Source: Streptomyces sp. NBC_01439 (GTDB lineage Bacteria; Actinomycetota; Actinomycetes; Streptomycetales; Streptomycetaceae). From it: a stretch of DNA of 64,000 nucleotides. Every line of letters begins with the position of its first letter. Within the stretch, counting starts at the first letter, position 1. This document shows, one piece after another, positions 1-8,677 of the stretch. The notes beneath the pieces were generated by a model. It searched no databases. It saw only the letters and a list, made by a program, of their open reading frames with translations, and was not told the DNA's origin. A program made the translations under genes and the position numbers. The stretch is from contig NZ_CP109487.1 of assembly GCF_036227605.1 (NCBI RefSeq), positions 496,001 to 560,000 of the forward strand. The letters run 5' to 3'.

Positions 1-1
1 T

Positions 2-1663
<1,662 letters not shown>

Positions 1664-1707
1664 CCGTACGCCCGCCCGGGCCGGGCCCCGCGCGGCCCGG
1701 CCCGGCC

Positions 1708-1767
1708 CGGCATGGCCCGGCCCGGCATGGCCCGGCCCGGCATGGCCCGGCCCGGCATGGCCCGGCC
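1708..1767. repeat. Four 15-bp tandem repeats between convergent genes
   Basis: Four head-to-tail copies of a 15-bp unit (cggcatggcccggcc) lie in the 122-bp gap between the cholesterol oxidase stop and the stop of the convergent membrane-protein gene, flanked by more cggcc-type low-complexity sequence (about 1675-1775). Units start at 1708, 1723, 1738 and 1753. Being GC-only and partly self-complementary, the tract may act as a bidirectional terminator, but no single clean hairpin stands out. Copy number is likely variable between strains. Confidence 0.8.
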
Positions 1768-1785
1768 CGGCCCGGAAGCAAAGGC

Positions 1786-2385
1786 CTACTTCCCTTCGTT
1801 CCGGCGTCCTTCGATCCCCTGCCCGGTCGCCACCCGGCGAAGGACCTTCGGCGACCGCCGGCTCCCACGGGTGCGTGCCGCGACGTAGCCGGTCAGGCCG
1901 GACAGGCCGAGGCACAGCGGCGAGTACAACCGGAGGTCCATCGCCGTGTACCGGGCGGGAGCCTGCTGGAGGTCCAGGCCCGACACGACCAGCCCGCCCA
2001 GCCCGCGCGCCGCGAGCACGGCGGAGACCGTCCACAGCCCGGCCCGGACGAGCCGGGCGCGCCCCAGCGCGGAGTCCGGCCGGGCGCCGACCAGCACCAG
2101 ACCGGCGGCCGCCGTCAGCAGGCCGGCGACCGCGGCCGTCGCAGCCGCGGAAGGCAGGGCGTCGTCTCCCGTCCCCACCACGACCTCGGCCAGTTCCGCC
2201 GGGGAGCTCAGCGGCCAGGGCGAGCGGATCCAGACCGCGTGCAGGGCCGCGGCCGCGGCCAGACCGCCCGCCGCCACGACCGCCGCCGCCCGGACCGGGG
2301 CCGTCGCACCCGCACCGCCCCCGTTCCGGTTCTCCGTACCCGCATCCGTACCCGCCCCCCGGGCCGTTCCGGTTTCCGCGTCCAT
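1786..2385 (-). CDS. DUF3995-like four-helix membrane protein
   Basis: A 199-residue integral membrane protein with about four hydrophobic segments (around residues 32-52, 82-104, 112-135 and 150-170) and a basic C-terminal tail. The pattern resembles DUF3995 proteins, whose function is unknown. I prefer the ATG at 2385 over the upstream GTG at 2391 because a GGAAGGGG ribosome site sits 6-9 nt before the ATG and would be too close to the GTG. It is divergent from the TetR gene at 2461, with two perfect palindromes between them, so it is the probable target of that regulator. A role in export or membrane stress is inference only. Confidence 0.7.
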   Translation of the reverse strand: MDAETGTARGAGTDAGTENRNGGGAGATAPVRAAAVVAAGGLAAAAALHAVWIRSPWPLSSPAELAEVVVGTGDDALPSAAATAAVAGLLTAAAGLVLVGARPDSALGRARLVRAGLWTVSAVLAARGLGGLVVSGLDLQQAPARYTAMDLRLYSPLCLGLSGLTGYVAARTRGSRRSPKVLRRVATGQGIEGRRNEGK

Positions 2386-2416
2386 CGGCACCCCTTCCCC
2401 ACGATCCCGCCGGTTT

Positions 2417-2460
2417 CCATACAGTGCTGTATGGATGATCCGTACACTACTGTACGGATC
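2417..2460. promoter_or_regulatory. Two perfect palindromic operators for the TetR regulator
   Basis: Two inverted repeats lie side by side in the divergent intergenic region. The first, 2417-2434, has arms CCATACAG/CTGTATGG around 2 nt. The second, 2437-2460, has arms GATCCGTACA/TGTACGGATC around 4 nt. Both share the core TACAG/GTACA...TGTA and are perfect. Their centres are 23 bp apart, about two helical turns, as in cooperative TetR binding. The second palindrome touches the ATG of the TetR gene, so bound repressor would block its transcription directly. Identity as TetR operators is inferred from position and symmetry. Confidence 0.75.
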
Positions 2461-3075
2461 ATGGCGAAGGGACGAGTGAGCAAAGAGGACTGGACGATGG
2501 CGGCGCTGCGGGCGTTCTCCCGGGGCGGCGTCTCGGCCGTCGCCGTGGACGTCCTCGCCCGTGAGCTAGGGGTCTCCCGCGGCAGCTTCTACTGGCACTT
2601 CGAGAACCGGGACGCGCTGCTCGTCGCGGCGCTGGAGACCTGGGAGCTGCACGCCACCACCGAGGTCATCACCGCCACGGATGCCCACGAGGACCCCTGG
2701 ACGCGCGCCCGCTCCCTGCTGCTCGCCGCGCTCGGCGACGAGGAGATCGCGGGTCTGGAGCCCGCGCTGGGCTCCGCCCGCGACACCCACCCGGCCGTGG
2801 CCGACGTCGTCGACCGGGTGACCCGCACCCGGATCGCGTACCTCGGCAGGGTCTTCGCCGACCTCGGCTTCGCTCCGGTGGACGCCCGGCACCGCGCGCT
2901 GGCCGCGTACGCCGCCTACTTGGGCTGGCTCGACCTGCGCCGCACCGCACCGGCCATAGCCCCCGAAACGCTGCCCGGCACACCTGCCGCGGAGGCGGCA
3001 ATCGACCACCTGATCGCCATGCTCGGGACCCCGCCCCGGGCGGAGGCAACGGCGGGCCGCGGAGCGGCAGATTGA
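2461..3075 (+). CDS. TetR/AcrR-family transcriptional regulator
   Basis: A 204-residue one-component repressor. The N-terminal helix-turn-helix spans about residues 8-55 (VDVLARELGVSRGSFYWHF is the characteristic recognition segment), and the rest is a ligand-binding and dimerisation region that I cannot assign to a ligand. The ATG at 2461 gives the best domain boundary. There is no Shine-Dalgarno sequence because the bases immediately upstream are the arm of a perfect palindrome, which suggests a leaderless mRNA. An in-frame ATG at 2431 also lacks a ribosome site. It very likely regulates itself and the divergent DUF3995-like gene. Confidence 0.88.
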   Translation: MAKGRVSKEDWTMAALRAFSRGGVSAVAVDVLARELGVSRGSFYWHFENRDALLVAALETWELHATTEVITATDAHEDPWTRARSLLLAALGDEEIAGLEPALGSARDTHPAVADVVDRVTRTRIAYLGRVFADLGFAPVDARHRALAAYAAYLGWLDLRRTAPAIAPETLPGTPAAEAAIDHLIAMLGTPPRAEATAGRGAAD

Positions 3076-3175
3076 GCGGGCCGCGGCATCCGGCCGGGCA
3101 GCAGGCCGTCCGGGCACTGCCTTCATCGCGCAAGGTGACCCGGACGGCGGAGTGGACGGCGGGGCGGACGCCCTC

Positions 3176-3670
3176 TCAGGGCCGGGGAGTCGGCTGACCC
3201 GGCAACATGCACACGCTGTCCAGGCCCAGCACGTGGTTGAGCCGGCCGAAGGCCAGCCATGACCCGATGCTCATCGTCAGCTCCACGATCTCCAGCTGGC
3301 TGTAGTGCGCGGTCATCCGCTCCCAGAACTCCTCGTCGAGCCCGTGGTGGTCGAGGGTGTACCGCTCGGCGTACTCCGCCGCCAGCCGGGTGCGCTCGTC
3401 GAACGCGTCGGTCGTGCGCCACGCGGTGACCGCCTCGGAGAACTCCTCCTCGACCTTCTCCCCGTCCCGCTCGGTGCGCCAGTCCAGACAGAAGACGCAC
3501 CCGTTGATCTGCGCGACGCGCAGCCGGGCCGCCTCGAACTCGCGCAGGCCCAGGGTGGTGTGGGCGTACACCGACAGGGAGAAGTTCGCGGCGGCCATGC
3601 CGATGCCGGGCACCAGGTCGCCCCACACGTACTCGATCGGGTGCTGGCCTTCAGGGACGTCGATCCTCAT
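3176..3670 (-). CDS. Carboxymuconolactone decarboxylase / AhpD-like protein
   Basis: A 164-residue helical protein of the CMD/AhpD superfamily. The signature CxxC motif is present (GCVFCLDW, Cys58 and Cys61), which in AhpD-type members is redox active. The C-terminal half follows the usual helical pattern (QLEIVELTMSIGSWLAFGRLNH). The start overlaps the upstream dehydrogenase stop by 4 nt (ATGA), so the two are translationally coupled and probably act together. The substrate is unknown. A peroxidase or thiol-disulfide role is the family-level guess, not something the sequence proves. Confidence 0.85.
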   Translation of the reverse strand: MRIDVPEGQHPIEYVWGDLVPGIGMAAANFSLSVYAHTTLGLREFEAARLRVAQINGCVFCLDWRTERDGEKVEEEFSEAVTAWRTTDAFDERTRLAAEYAERYTLDHHGLDEEFWERMTAHYSQLEIVELTMSIGSWLAFGRLNHVLGLDSVCMLPGQPTPRP

Positions 3671-4749
3671 GACTGTTTCCTTCCGAGTCTGCCGATGGCG
3701 GGGCGCAGCGGGACGTCGAGGGCGTCGTAAAGGCCGGGTTCGGCCCCTACGAGCCAGTCGATGGCACCGACGAGGCGGCCGACGGCGGTGGCGTTGCCGC
3801 CCGCCGAGCGGTTCTCGCCCTCGTCCGTGGCCTCGACGGTGACCTCGATGCGCGGGCGGCCCTCGATGACGACCCGGTGGGCGCCGTCGCCGCCGGCGGG
3901 CGGCACGGGCCAGTCAGGTGCGCACGAGGGGTGGATGCGGGTGACGTGCTCGATGACGATGCGGGGCTCGCCCTCGACGATGCCCTGCACCTCGAAGCGG
4001 ATCGCGCCCTGGGTGCCGGCCTCGAACTCGCCCATGGTCCGGGTGGTCACCGTGGCCTCGAGCGCACGGCGGTCCGACGTCTCGCGGATCTCGTCGAGTT
4101 CGACCCCGAGCGCCCGGGCCATCATCCGTATCTGCCCGCCCCACACCATGGTGGGGATCGAGGGCATGAGCATCATCGGCTCGTGGTCCATGGGCTGCCC
4201 CATGCCCACGAGGTGACGGACGGAGTCCGGCTGGTCGTAGGTGGAGTAGTCGAATATCTCCTGGCACCGGATGACGTCGATGGTGGTGCCGAGCCCGCTG
4301 AGCAGGAGCGGGAGCACGTCGTTGCCCCATCCGGGGTCGACGCCGGAGGCGAAGAGCGAGCCGCCGCCCTCCGCGACGGCGGCGAGCACCGGGTCGCGGA
4401 ACTCGGGCGGGGCGTTCCGGTGGTCGTAGAGCGGGTAGAGGGCCGGGCTGACGACGACCGCGCCGGAGCGGACGGCGCGGGTGATGTCGGCGAGCGCCCC
4501 GTCGGGCCGGACGTCTCCGGACGCGGCGTACACCACGGCCCGGGGGCGGGCGGCGAGTACGGCCTCGACGTCGTCGGTGGCCTCGACCCCCAACGGGTGG
4601 TCGAGCCCGCCGAGTTCTCCCGCGTCGCGGCCGACCTTGGCCGGATCGTGGACGATGACTGCGCAGAGTTGGAGCGCGGGATGGGCCTCGACGGCACGGA
4701 TCGCCAGACGGCCCACGTTGCCGGTACCCCAGACAACCGTGGAAATCAT
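3667..4749 (-). CDS. NAD(P)H-dependent amine dehydrogenase-like protein (DapB N-terminal fold)
   Basis: A 360-residue dehydrogenase. The N-terminus shows a Rossmann motif (VVWGTGNVGRLAIRAV) typical of the dihydrodipicolinate-reductase N-terminal domain, and the rest resembles proteins annotated as 2,4-diaminopentanoate dehydrogenase or NAD(P)H-dependent amine dehydrogenase. FASGVDPGWGNDVLP is in the conserved substrate region. Its stop overlaps the start of the CMD-like gene, making a two-gene operon. Streptomyces carry several paralogues of this family and most have no known substrate, so the physiological reaction is open. Confidence 0.8.
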   Translation of the reverse strand: MISTVVWGTGNVGRLAIRAVEAHPALQLCAVIVHDPAKVGRDAGELGGLDHPLGVEATDDVEAVLAARPRAVVYAASGDVRPDGALADITRAVRSGAVVVSPALYPLYDHRNAPPEFRDPVLAAVAEGGGSLFASGVDPGWGNDVLPLLLSGLGTTIDVIRCQEIFDYSTYDQPDSVRHLVGMGQPMDHEPMMLMPSIPTMVWGGQIRMMARALGVELDEIRETSDRRALEATVTTRTMGEFEAGTQGAIRFEVQGIVEGEPRIVIEHVTRIHPSCAPDWPVPPAGGDGAHRVVIEGRPRIEVTVEATDEGENRSAGGNATAVGRLVGAIDWLVGAEPGLYDALDVPLRPAIGRLGRKQS

Positions 4750-4819
4750 GCGCGGAGGGTAGCCACAGGTCCCGTACGTTGCCAGAGTCGCGCGGCCCGA
4801 ACTCGTCCGCCTTCTGCGG

Positions 4820-4981
4820 CTACTGGTTCTGGCCTCCCAGGACGAAGAGGAGGTAGACGAAGAAGGCGAAGAGGTGACCGACGAACAAGTAGGCGATCAG
4901 CCGGATGATCAGGCCGCGCGGGAACTTGGACTCGAAGCGGGCCCGTAGGGTCGCGGGCGCGGGCTTCTCGGCTTGGGACAT
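4820..4981 (-). CDS. 53-residue single-pass membrane protein (DUF6126-like)
   Basis: A small gene with a strong ribosome site (GAGGAG, 8 nt before the ATG). The product has a short basic N-terminal half and one C-terminal transmembrane helix (about residues 25-48, LIAYLFVGHLFAFFVYLLFVL). It lies 16 nt downstream of the XRE-cupin regulator on the same strand, so the two form an operon. I recall small DUF6126 membrane proteins paired with cupin regulators in Streptomyces, and this fits, but I could not verify it. Function unknown; it could be a membrane partner or effector of the regulator. Confidence 0.75.
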   Translation of the reverse strand: MSQAEKPAPATLRARFESKFPRGLIIRLIAYLFVGHLFAFFVYLLFVLGGQNQ

Positions 4982-4997
4982 GGGTACGGCTCCTCGG

Positions 4998-5711
4998 CTA
5001 TCGGTGGTGCGTGGTCGGGGGCGTGGCGGGCGTGGGCGGGGTCGCGGGCGGGTTCGCGATCGGGTTCGTGGGCGCGGTCTTGGTGGCGCCGCCGAGGCAG
5101 AGTCCGGCCAGGCTGCTCTGCAGCAGCGTGTGGACGAAGAGCAGGTCGGCCCCACCCGCGGAGGCCGCGCCGATCCGGTGCGGAGTGAGCGAGTCGAAGT
5201 GCGCGCTGTCCCCGGGCTCCAGCAGGTGCTCGGCCTCGCCCAGGTGCAGCCGCAGCCGCCCTTCCAGGACGTACAGCCACTCCTCGCCGGGATGTACGCG
5301 GACCAGCTCGCCCTGGCTGCGGCCGTGGGGCACGTGCACGCGCAGGGCCTGCATCCCCCGACCGGAGCCGCCGGCCTGCCAGTACGTCCAGCCGTCGGCC
5401 TCGCGGGCGCCCGGACCGCCGGCCCGTACGATGGGATCGGCTACCGCAGGGGTCTCGCCGAGCAACTCGGAGACGGTCGTACCGTAGGTGCGGGCAAGTC
5501 CGAGCAGGAGCGGCAACGAGGGCTGGCGCCGGCCGGTCTCCAGGCGGGACAGGTGGGCGGGCGAGAGTCGGGCCCGTGCGGCGGCGGCCTCCAGGGTGAG
5601 CCCGGCACGACGGCGCAGGTCCCGTAGCTGCGGGGCGACGGCGGGCAGCTCGTCCGCCGGTTCGTCGGGACCGGCCGCGCCTTCGGGGCCGGTGTCGGAT
5701 CCGGGTGTCAT
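4998..5711 (-). CDS. XRE-family regulator with C-terminal cupin sensor domain
   Basis: A 237-residue regulator. It has an N-terminal helix-turn-helix (about residues 28-82, with LTLEAAAARARLSPAHLSRL) followed by a cupin_2 beta-barrel (about 115-195, HPGEEWLYVLEGRLRLHLGE and LEPGDSAHFDSLTPH) that would bind a small ligand or metal. The tail after residue 205 is a low-complexity Pro/Thr stretch. Two palindromes of TTGCC...GGCAA type lie 20-57 nt upstream of the start, consistent with autoregulation. It is co-transcribed with the 53-residue membrane protein. Regulators of this layout (PuuR/SutR-like) often control small-molecule catabolism; the ligand here is unknown. Confidence 0.87.
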   Translation of the reverse strand: MTPGSDTGPEGAAGPDEPADELPAVAPQLRDLRRRAGLTLEAAAARARLSPAHLSRLETGRRQPSLPLLLGLARTYGTTVSELLGETPAVADPIVRAGGPGAREADGWTYWQAGGSGRGMQALRVHVPHGRSQGELVRVHPGEEWLYVLEGRLRLHLGEAEHLLEPGDSAHFDSLTPHRIGAASAGGADLLFVHTLLQSSLAGLCLGGATKTAPTNPIANPPATPPTPATPPTTHHR

Positions 5712-5731
5712 ACACCGATTGAGCCAGAGTC

Positions 5732-5768
5732 TTGCCCGTCTGGCAAACCATCTTGCCTCTGAGGCAAG
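5732..5768. promoter_or_regulatory. Tandem palindromic operators upstream of the XRE-cupin gene
   Basis: There are two related inverted repeats: 5732-5746 (TTGCC-5 nt-GGCAA) and 5752-5768 (CTTGCCTC-T-GAGGCAAG, arms 8 nt). Their centres are 21 bp apart, two helical turns. They sit just upstream of the XRE-cupin start and on the far side face the CorA-type gene, whose start is about 130 bp away. Autoregulation is the simplest reading. Confidence 0.65.
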
Positions 5769-5901
5769 GCGCTGCTGTCGCGCGGCCCGACCTCACCTGT
5801 TCGAGGGCCCGCTGCCGGGCGAATGCGTCACCACGGTTGCGCGGGGTCCCGCGCCGTACAGGCTGGGAGCCACGGCACCGGATGACCTACGGCGAGGGAC
5901 G

Positions 5902-6894
5902 ATGATCGTATCGATGCTGTCCATGCCGGAGGGCACCCTGACCTGCGGGCACGTGTCGGAGGCCCGCGCGCGTCTCGCCACGTCCCGCTTCCTGTTCGTG
6001 GACGTGGAACTGCCCGAGGACGGCGCACCCGACGAACCCCCGCTCGCCCGCCTGCTCGGTCTGGAGGCCGAGGACCTAGCGTGGCTCGGGCGGAAGGGGG
6101 AATCCGCCCGGGCGGAGATCTTCGGGGAGAGCGGCGCGTTCGTCGTGCCCGCGGTCGACGTGGACCGGGTCATCCATGTCCACGCCCTGGTGACCGAGCG
6201 GTACCTCGTCACCGTGCACCGGGGGTCGGCTCCCCTGATCGGGAACGTCACCGCCCGATTCCCGCTCGAGAGCCCGCCGGACTCCGTGGCCATGCTGTTC
6301 CTGCTGCTGGACGAGGCCATGGAGACCTACCGCCGGGCCGCCGTCCAGGCCCTGCTGGAGGTGGAGGACCTGGAGGACGCCATGTTCCGGCGGCGCGGGC
6401 CCGAACAGCTCTACCGCCTGTCCCGACTGCGGCGCACCGCGGCCCTGCTGCACCACACCCTCCTCCCCTACCATCGGGTGGCGGAGGAAAGCGTCACGCG
6501 CCGGGTGATGAACCGCGGCTTCCACCAGGAACGCCAGCAGCTCGTCCGCGAGTACCGGCGCACCGCGAACCTGGTGCTCGCGGACATCGAGTCCCTCCAG
6601 GAGACCGCCCGCCGGGCCTTCGGCAGCTACTCCTCCCTGGTGTCCGGCGACCAGAACGGCGTGATCAACCGCCTGGCGGTGGTGTCGACGATCTTCCTGC
6701 CGCTGACCTTCCTGACGGGGTTCTTCGGCATGAACTTCGCCTACCTGACCGACGAGCTGGAGAGCGGAGCCGTCTTCTGGCTGCTCGCCGTGGGCCTCCA
6801 GGTGGTCTTCCTGCTCGTGGCCCTCTACGTCCTCCACCGCAACCGCCTGTGGCGGATGCTGCGCGAGGACGACAGCGATCCCGACGACGAGTAG
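5902..6894 (+). CDS. CorA-type divalent metal (Mg2+) transporter family protein
   Basis: A 330-residue CorA-family protein. It has a long cytoplasmic N-terminal domain with a coiled-coil region (about 125-255), then two C-terminal transmembrane helices (about 257-280 and 292-315). The signature GMN motif is present at the end of helix one (FFGMNFAYL), which forms the selectivity filter in CorA pentamers. The C-terminus is acidic and cytoplasmic. The start ATG at 5902 is preceded by GAGGG. Bacterial two-TM members move Mg2+, Co2+ or Ni2+; the exact ion cannot be read from the sequence. It is monocistronic. Confidence 0.85.
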   Translation: MIVSMLSMPEGTLTCGHVSEARARLATSRFLFVDVELPEDGAPDEPPLARLLGLEAEDLAWLGRKGESARAEIFGESGAFVVPAVDVDRVIHVHALVTERYLVTVHRGSAPLIGNVTARFPLESPPDSVAMLFLLLDEAMETYRRAAVQALLEVEDLEDAMFRRRGPEQLYRLSRLRRTAALLHHTLLPYHRVAEESVTRRVMNRGFHQERQQLVREYRRTANLVLADIESLQETARRAFGSYSSLVSGDQNGVINRLAVVSTIFLPLTFLTGFFGMNFAYLTDELESGAVFWLLAVGLQVVFLLVALYVLHRNRLWRMLREDDSDPDDE

Positions 6895-6903
6895 CCGTAC
6901 CGG

Positions 6904-6921
6904 GGCGCCGTTTCCGGCGCC
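6904..6921. terminator. Short GC hairpin after the CorA-type gene
   Basis: A 7-bp perfect stem (GGCGCCG/CGGCGCC) with a 4-nt loop starts about 10 nt after the transporter stop. There is no T-tract, as is usual in high-GC actinobacteria. This is a plausible but weak terminator. Confidence 0.4.
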
Positions 6922-7070
6922 GGTGCACGACCGTGGTGCTCATTCGGTGGCGAGTGCCGGACGGGCGGGCCGGGGTCCCACCCGTCCGCGGGGCGGCCGG
7001 GCCGACTTCAGCACCGCTGCCCGGGCCCGATGACCTCGCGTCCCCACGGGTCGCTACCGATCCACCTGTA

Positions 7071-7235
7071 CTAGTGCTGTGGCCGGAAAGGTTTGCCGGT
7101 TCGCGGCGTTCGGTGCGGTGCATCGCAAGGCGGAAGGCCGCGGCTCGTACTGGACGTACTTGCGCGGTCCGACAACGCGGCGAGGTGCCGTACCGGGCGT
7201 CGTGAGCCGGTGAACCTTTCCGGCCACAGCACTAG
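7071..7235. mobile_element. 165-bp MITE-like element with 38-bp imperfect terminal inverted repeats
   Basis: The two ends (7071-7108 and 7198-7235) are inverted copies. The outer 23 bp, starting CTAGTGCTGTGGCC, are identical, and the inner 15 bp differ at five positions, all transitions. The interior has no credible coding sequence and contains a small palindrome (gtac-tggac-gtac). Both ends carry CTAG, so the target duplication is ambiguous (TA or CTAG). The layout is that of a non-autonomous transposable element. It abuts the IS directly: the IS left end begins at 7236. Confidence 0.7.
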
Positions 7236-8677
7236 TAGGGCTTGGTCAGGTTGGGGTTGGTGTGGGTATGCCGCGGTGGCAGGTGGGGCATGCGCCGGTC
7301 CATGTCGCGAGGAGGGTTTGTAGCTCGCGGACGACTTGGTAGAGGCTCAGGCCGGCGCCATGTCTTTTGGGGCTCTGGCCAGTCGTTGCAGGGTGCAGAA
7401 GGCGTGGGCGACGGATACGAGGGTGACGTGGTGGTGCCATCCGTTCCAGGTGCGTCCCTCGAAGTGGGCAAGTCCCAGGGCCTGTTTCATCTCGCGGTAG
7501 TCGTGCTCGATGCGCCAGCGGAGCTTGGCCAGGCGGACCAGGGTGGTCAGCGGGGTGTCGGCGGGCAGGTCGGAGAGCCAGAACTGAACGGGTTCGCCCT
7601 GGTCGGCCGGCCACTCGGCCAGCAGCCAGCATGCGGGCAGTTCCGGGCCCTCGACCGTGTGGCGGACCTCGCGACCGGCAGGCCGGATCCGCAAGGCCAC
7701 GAACCGCGAGTACATCCGCTTGAAGCCGCTGCGGCCGGTGCCGGGCCGGGAGCCCTCACGCCATTGCACTGGCTTCGCCGTCTTCCGGCCGGCCGCGATG
7801 ACCAGCTGTTTCACCGACTGCGGCTTGTCCGGGTACTTCGCCACGGGTGGCCGTCCGTTCCCGGAGTAGGGCTCGGTCACCGGCACGGCTTCGCCGGGCT
7901 GGGCCGAGAGGGTGGTGGAGATCCCCACCATGTAGTTGAGGCCGCGGGCCTGCAGGCCGTGCCGGAATGCCGCCGCGTCTCCGTATCCGGCGTCCGCGAC
8001 GGCCAGCGGCACCTCGATGCCCCACGAGCGGGTCTCATCCAGCATGTCCAGGGCCAGCTGCCATTTCTCCACATGCCCGGTGTCGTCGGGAATGCCGCAG
8101 GCGGTGCGGCGGGCGACCTTGGCCGGGTCCGCCTTCGGCGAGGCGGGGTCCCAGGCCTCGGGCTGGAACAGCCGCCAGTTGACCGCCACCGAGGCGTGGT
8201 CCGAGGCCAGGTGCAGGGAGACGCCCACCTGGCAGTTGGTGACCTTGCCCGCAGTGCCGGTGTACTGCCGCGAGACACACGCCGAGGCATTGCCGTCCTT
8301 GAGGAAGCCGGTGTCATCGAAGATCAGCACGGTGGGCCGGATCGCCTTCTCCATGCTCCAGGCCAGCCGGGCCCGCACATGCGCGGGGTCCCACGGGCTG
8401 GTGGTGATGAAGTGGGCCAGGGCCTGACGGTTCCCGTCCTCGCCCAGCCGGGCGGCCATCGGCTCGACCGACTTGCGCTGCCCGTCCGTGAGCAGGCCCC
8501 GCAGGTAAACCCGCCCCCACCGACGCTGATCCTTACGCGCGAACGGCTCGAAAACCTCCGCCGCGAAGTCCTCCAACTCGCCACGTACAGCTGCAATTTC
8601 CTCCGGCGTCACACGTCTTGAACGACTCACCGAGCCCTTAGGACACGCAACACCAGCCCCAACCTGACCAAGCCCTA
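7236..8677 (-). mobile_element. Intact IS701-type insertion sequence (1442 bp)
   Basis: Terminal inverted repeats of 28 bp with one mismatch begin TAGGGCTTGGTCAGGTTGGG and occupy 7236-7263 and 8650-8677. A 4-bp direct repeat CTAG flanks the element (7232-7235 and 8678-8681), matching the YTAR target duplication I associate with the IS701 family. One transposase gene fills the interior and is intact, so the element may be mobile and is probably a recent arrival. The right-hand CTAG contains the stop codon of the DNA ligase gene. Confidence 0.88.
7347..8630 (-). CDS. IS701-family transposase
   Basis: A 427-residue DDE-type transposase. The first catalytic Asp is in VLIFDDTGFLKDG, the second in AVADAGYGD, and the Glu in HDYREMKQALGLAHFEGR, in the order and spacing usual for IS701-type proteins (about 400-430 residues). 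I chose the GTG start at 8630 because it gives the N-terminus that fits the family and has an AAGGGC ribosome site; the frame stays open far upstream into the ligase only by chance. No frameshift or stop is visible, so it appears functional. Confidence 0.88.
   Translation of the reverse strand: MSRSRRVTPEEIAAVRGELEDFAAEVFEPFARKDQRRWGRVYLRGLLTDGQRKSVEPMAARLGEDGNRQALAHFITTSPWDPAHVRARLAWSMEKAIRPTVLIFDDTGFLKDGNASACVSRQYTGTAGKVTNCQVGVSLHLASDHASVAVNWRLFQPEAWDPASPKADPAKVARRTACGIPDDTGHVEKWQLALDMLDETRSWGIEVPLAVADAGYGDAAAFRHGLQARGLNYMVGISTTLSAQPGEAVPVTEPYSGNGRPPVAKYPDKPQSVKQLVIAAGRKTAKPVQWREGSRPGTGRSGFKRMYSRFVALRIRPAGREVRHTVEGPELPACWLLAEWPADQGEPVQFWLSDLPADTPLTTLVRLAKLRWRIEHDYREMKQALGLAHFEGRTWNGWHHHVTLVSVAHAFCTLQRLARAPKDMAPA

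Noticed and set aside
4998..5130. Frameshift in the Pro/Thr-rich C-terminus of the XRE-cupin regulator
   Set aside because: The cupin domain is complete before the tail and the stop is followed by the properly spaced next gene; low-complexity tails are common.
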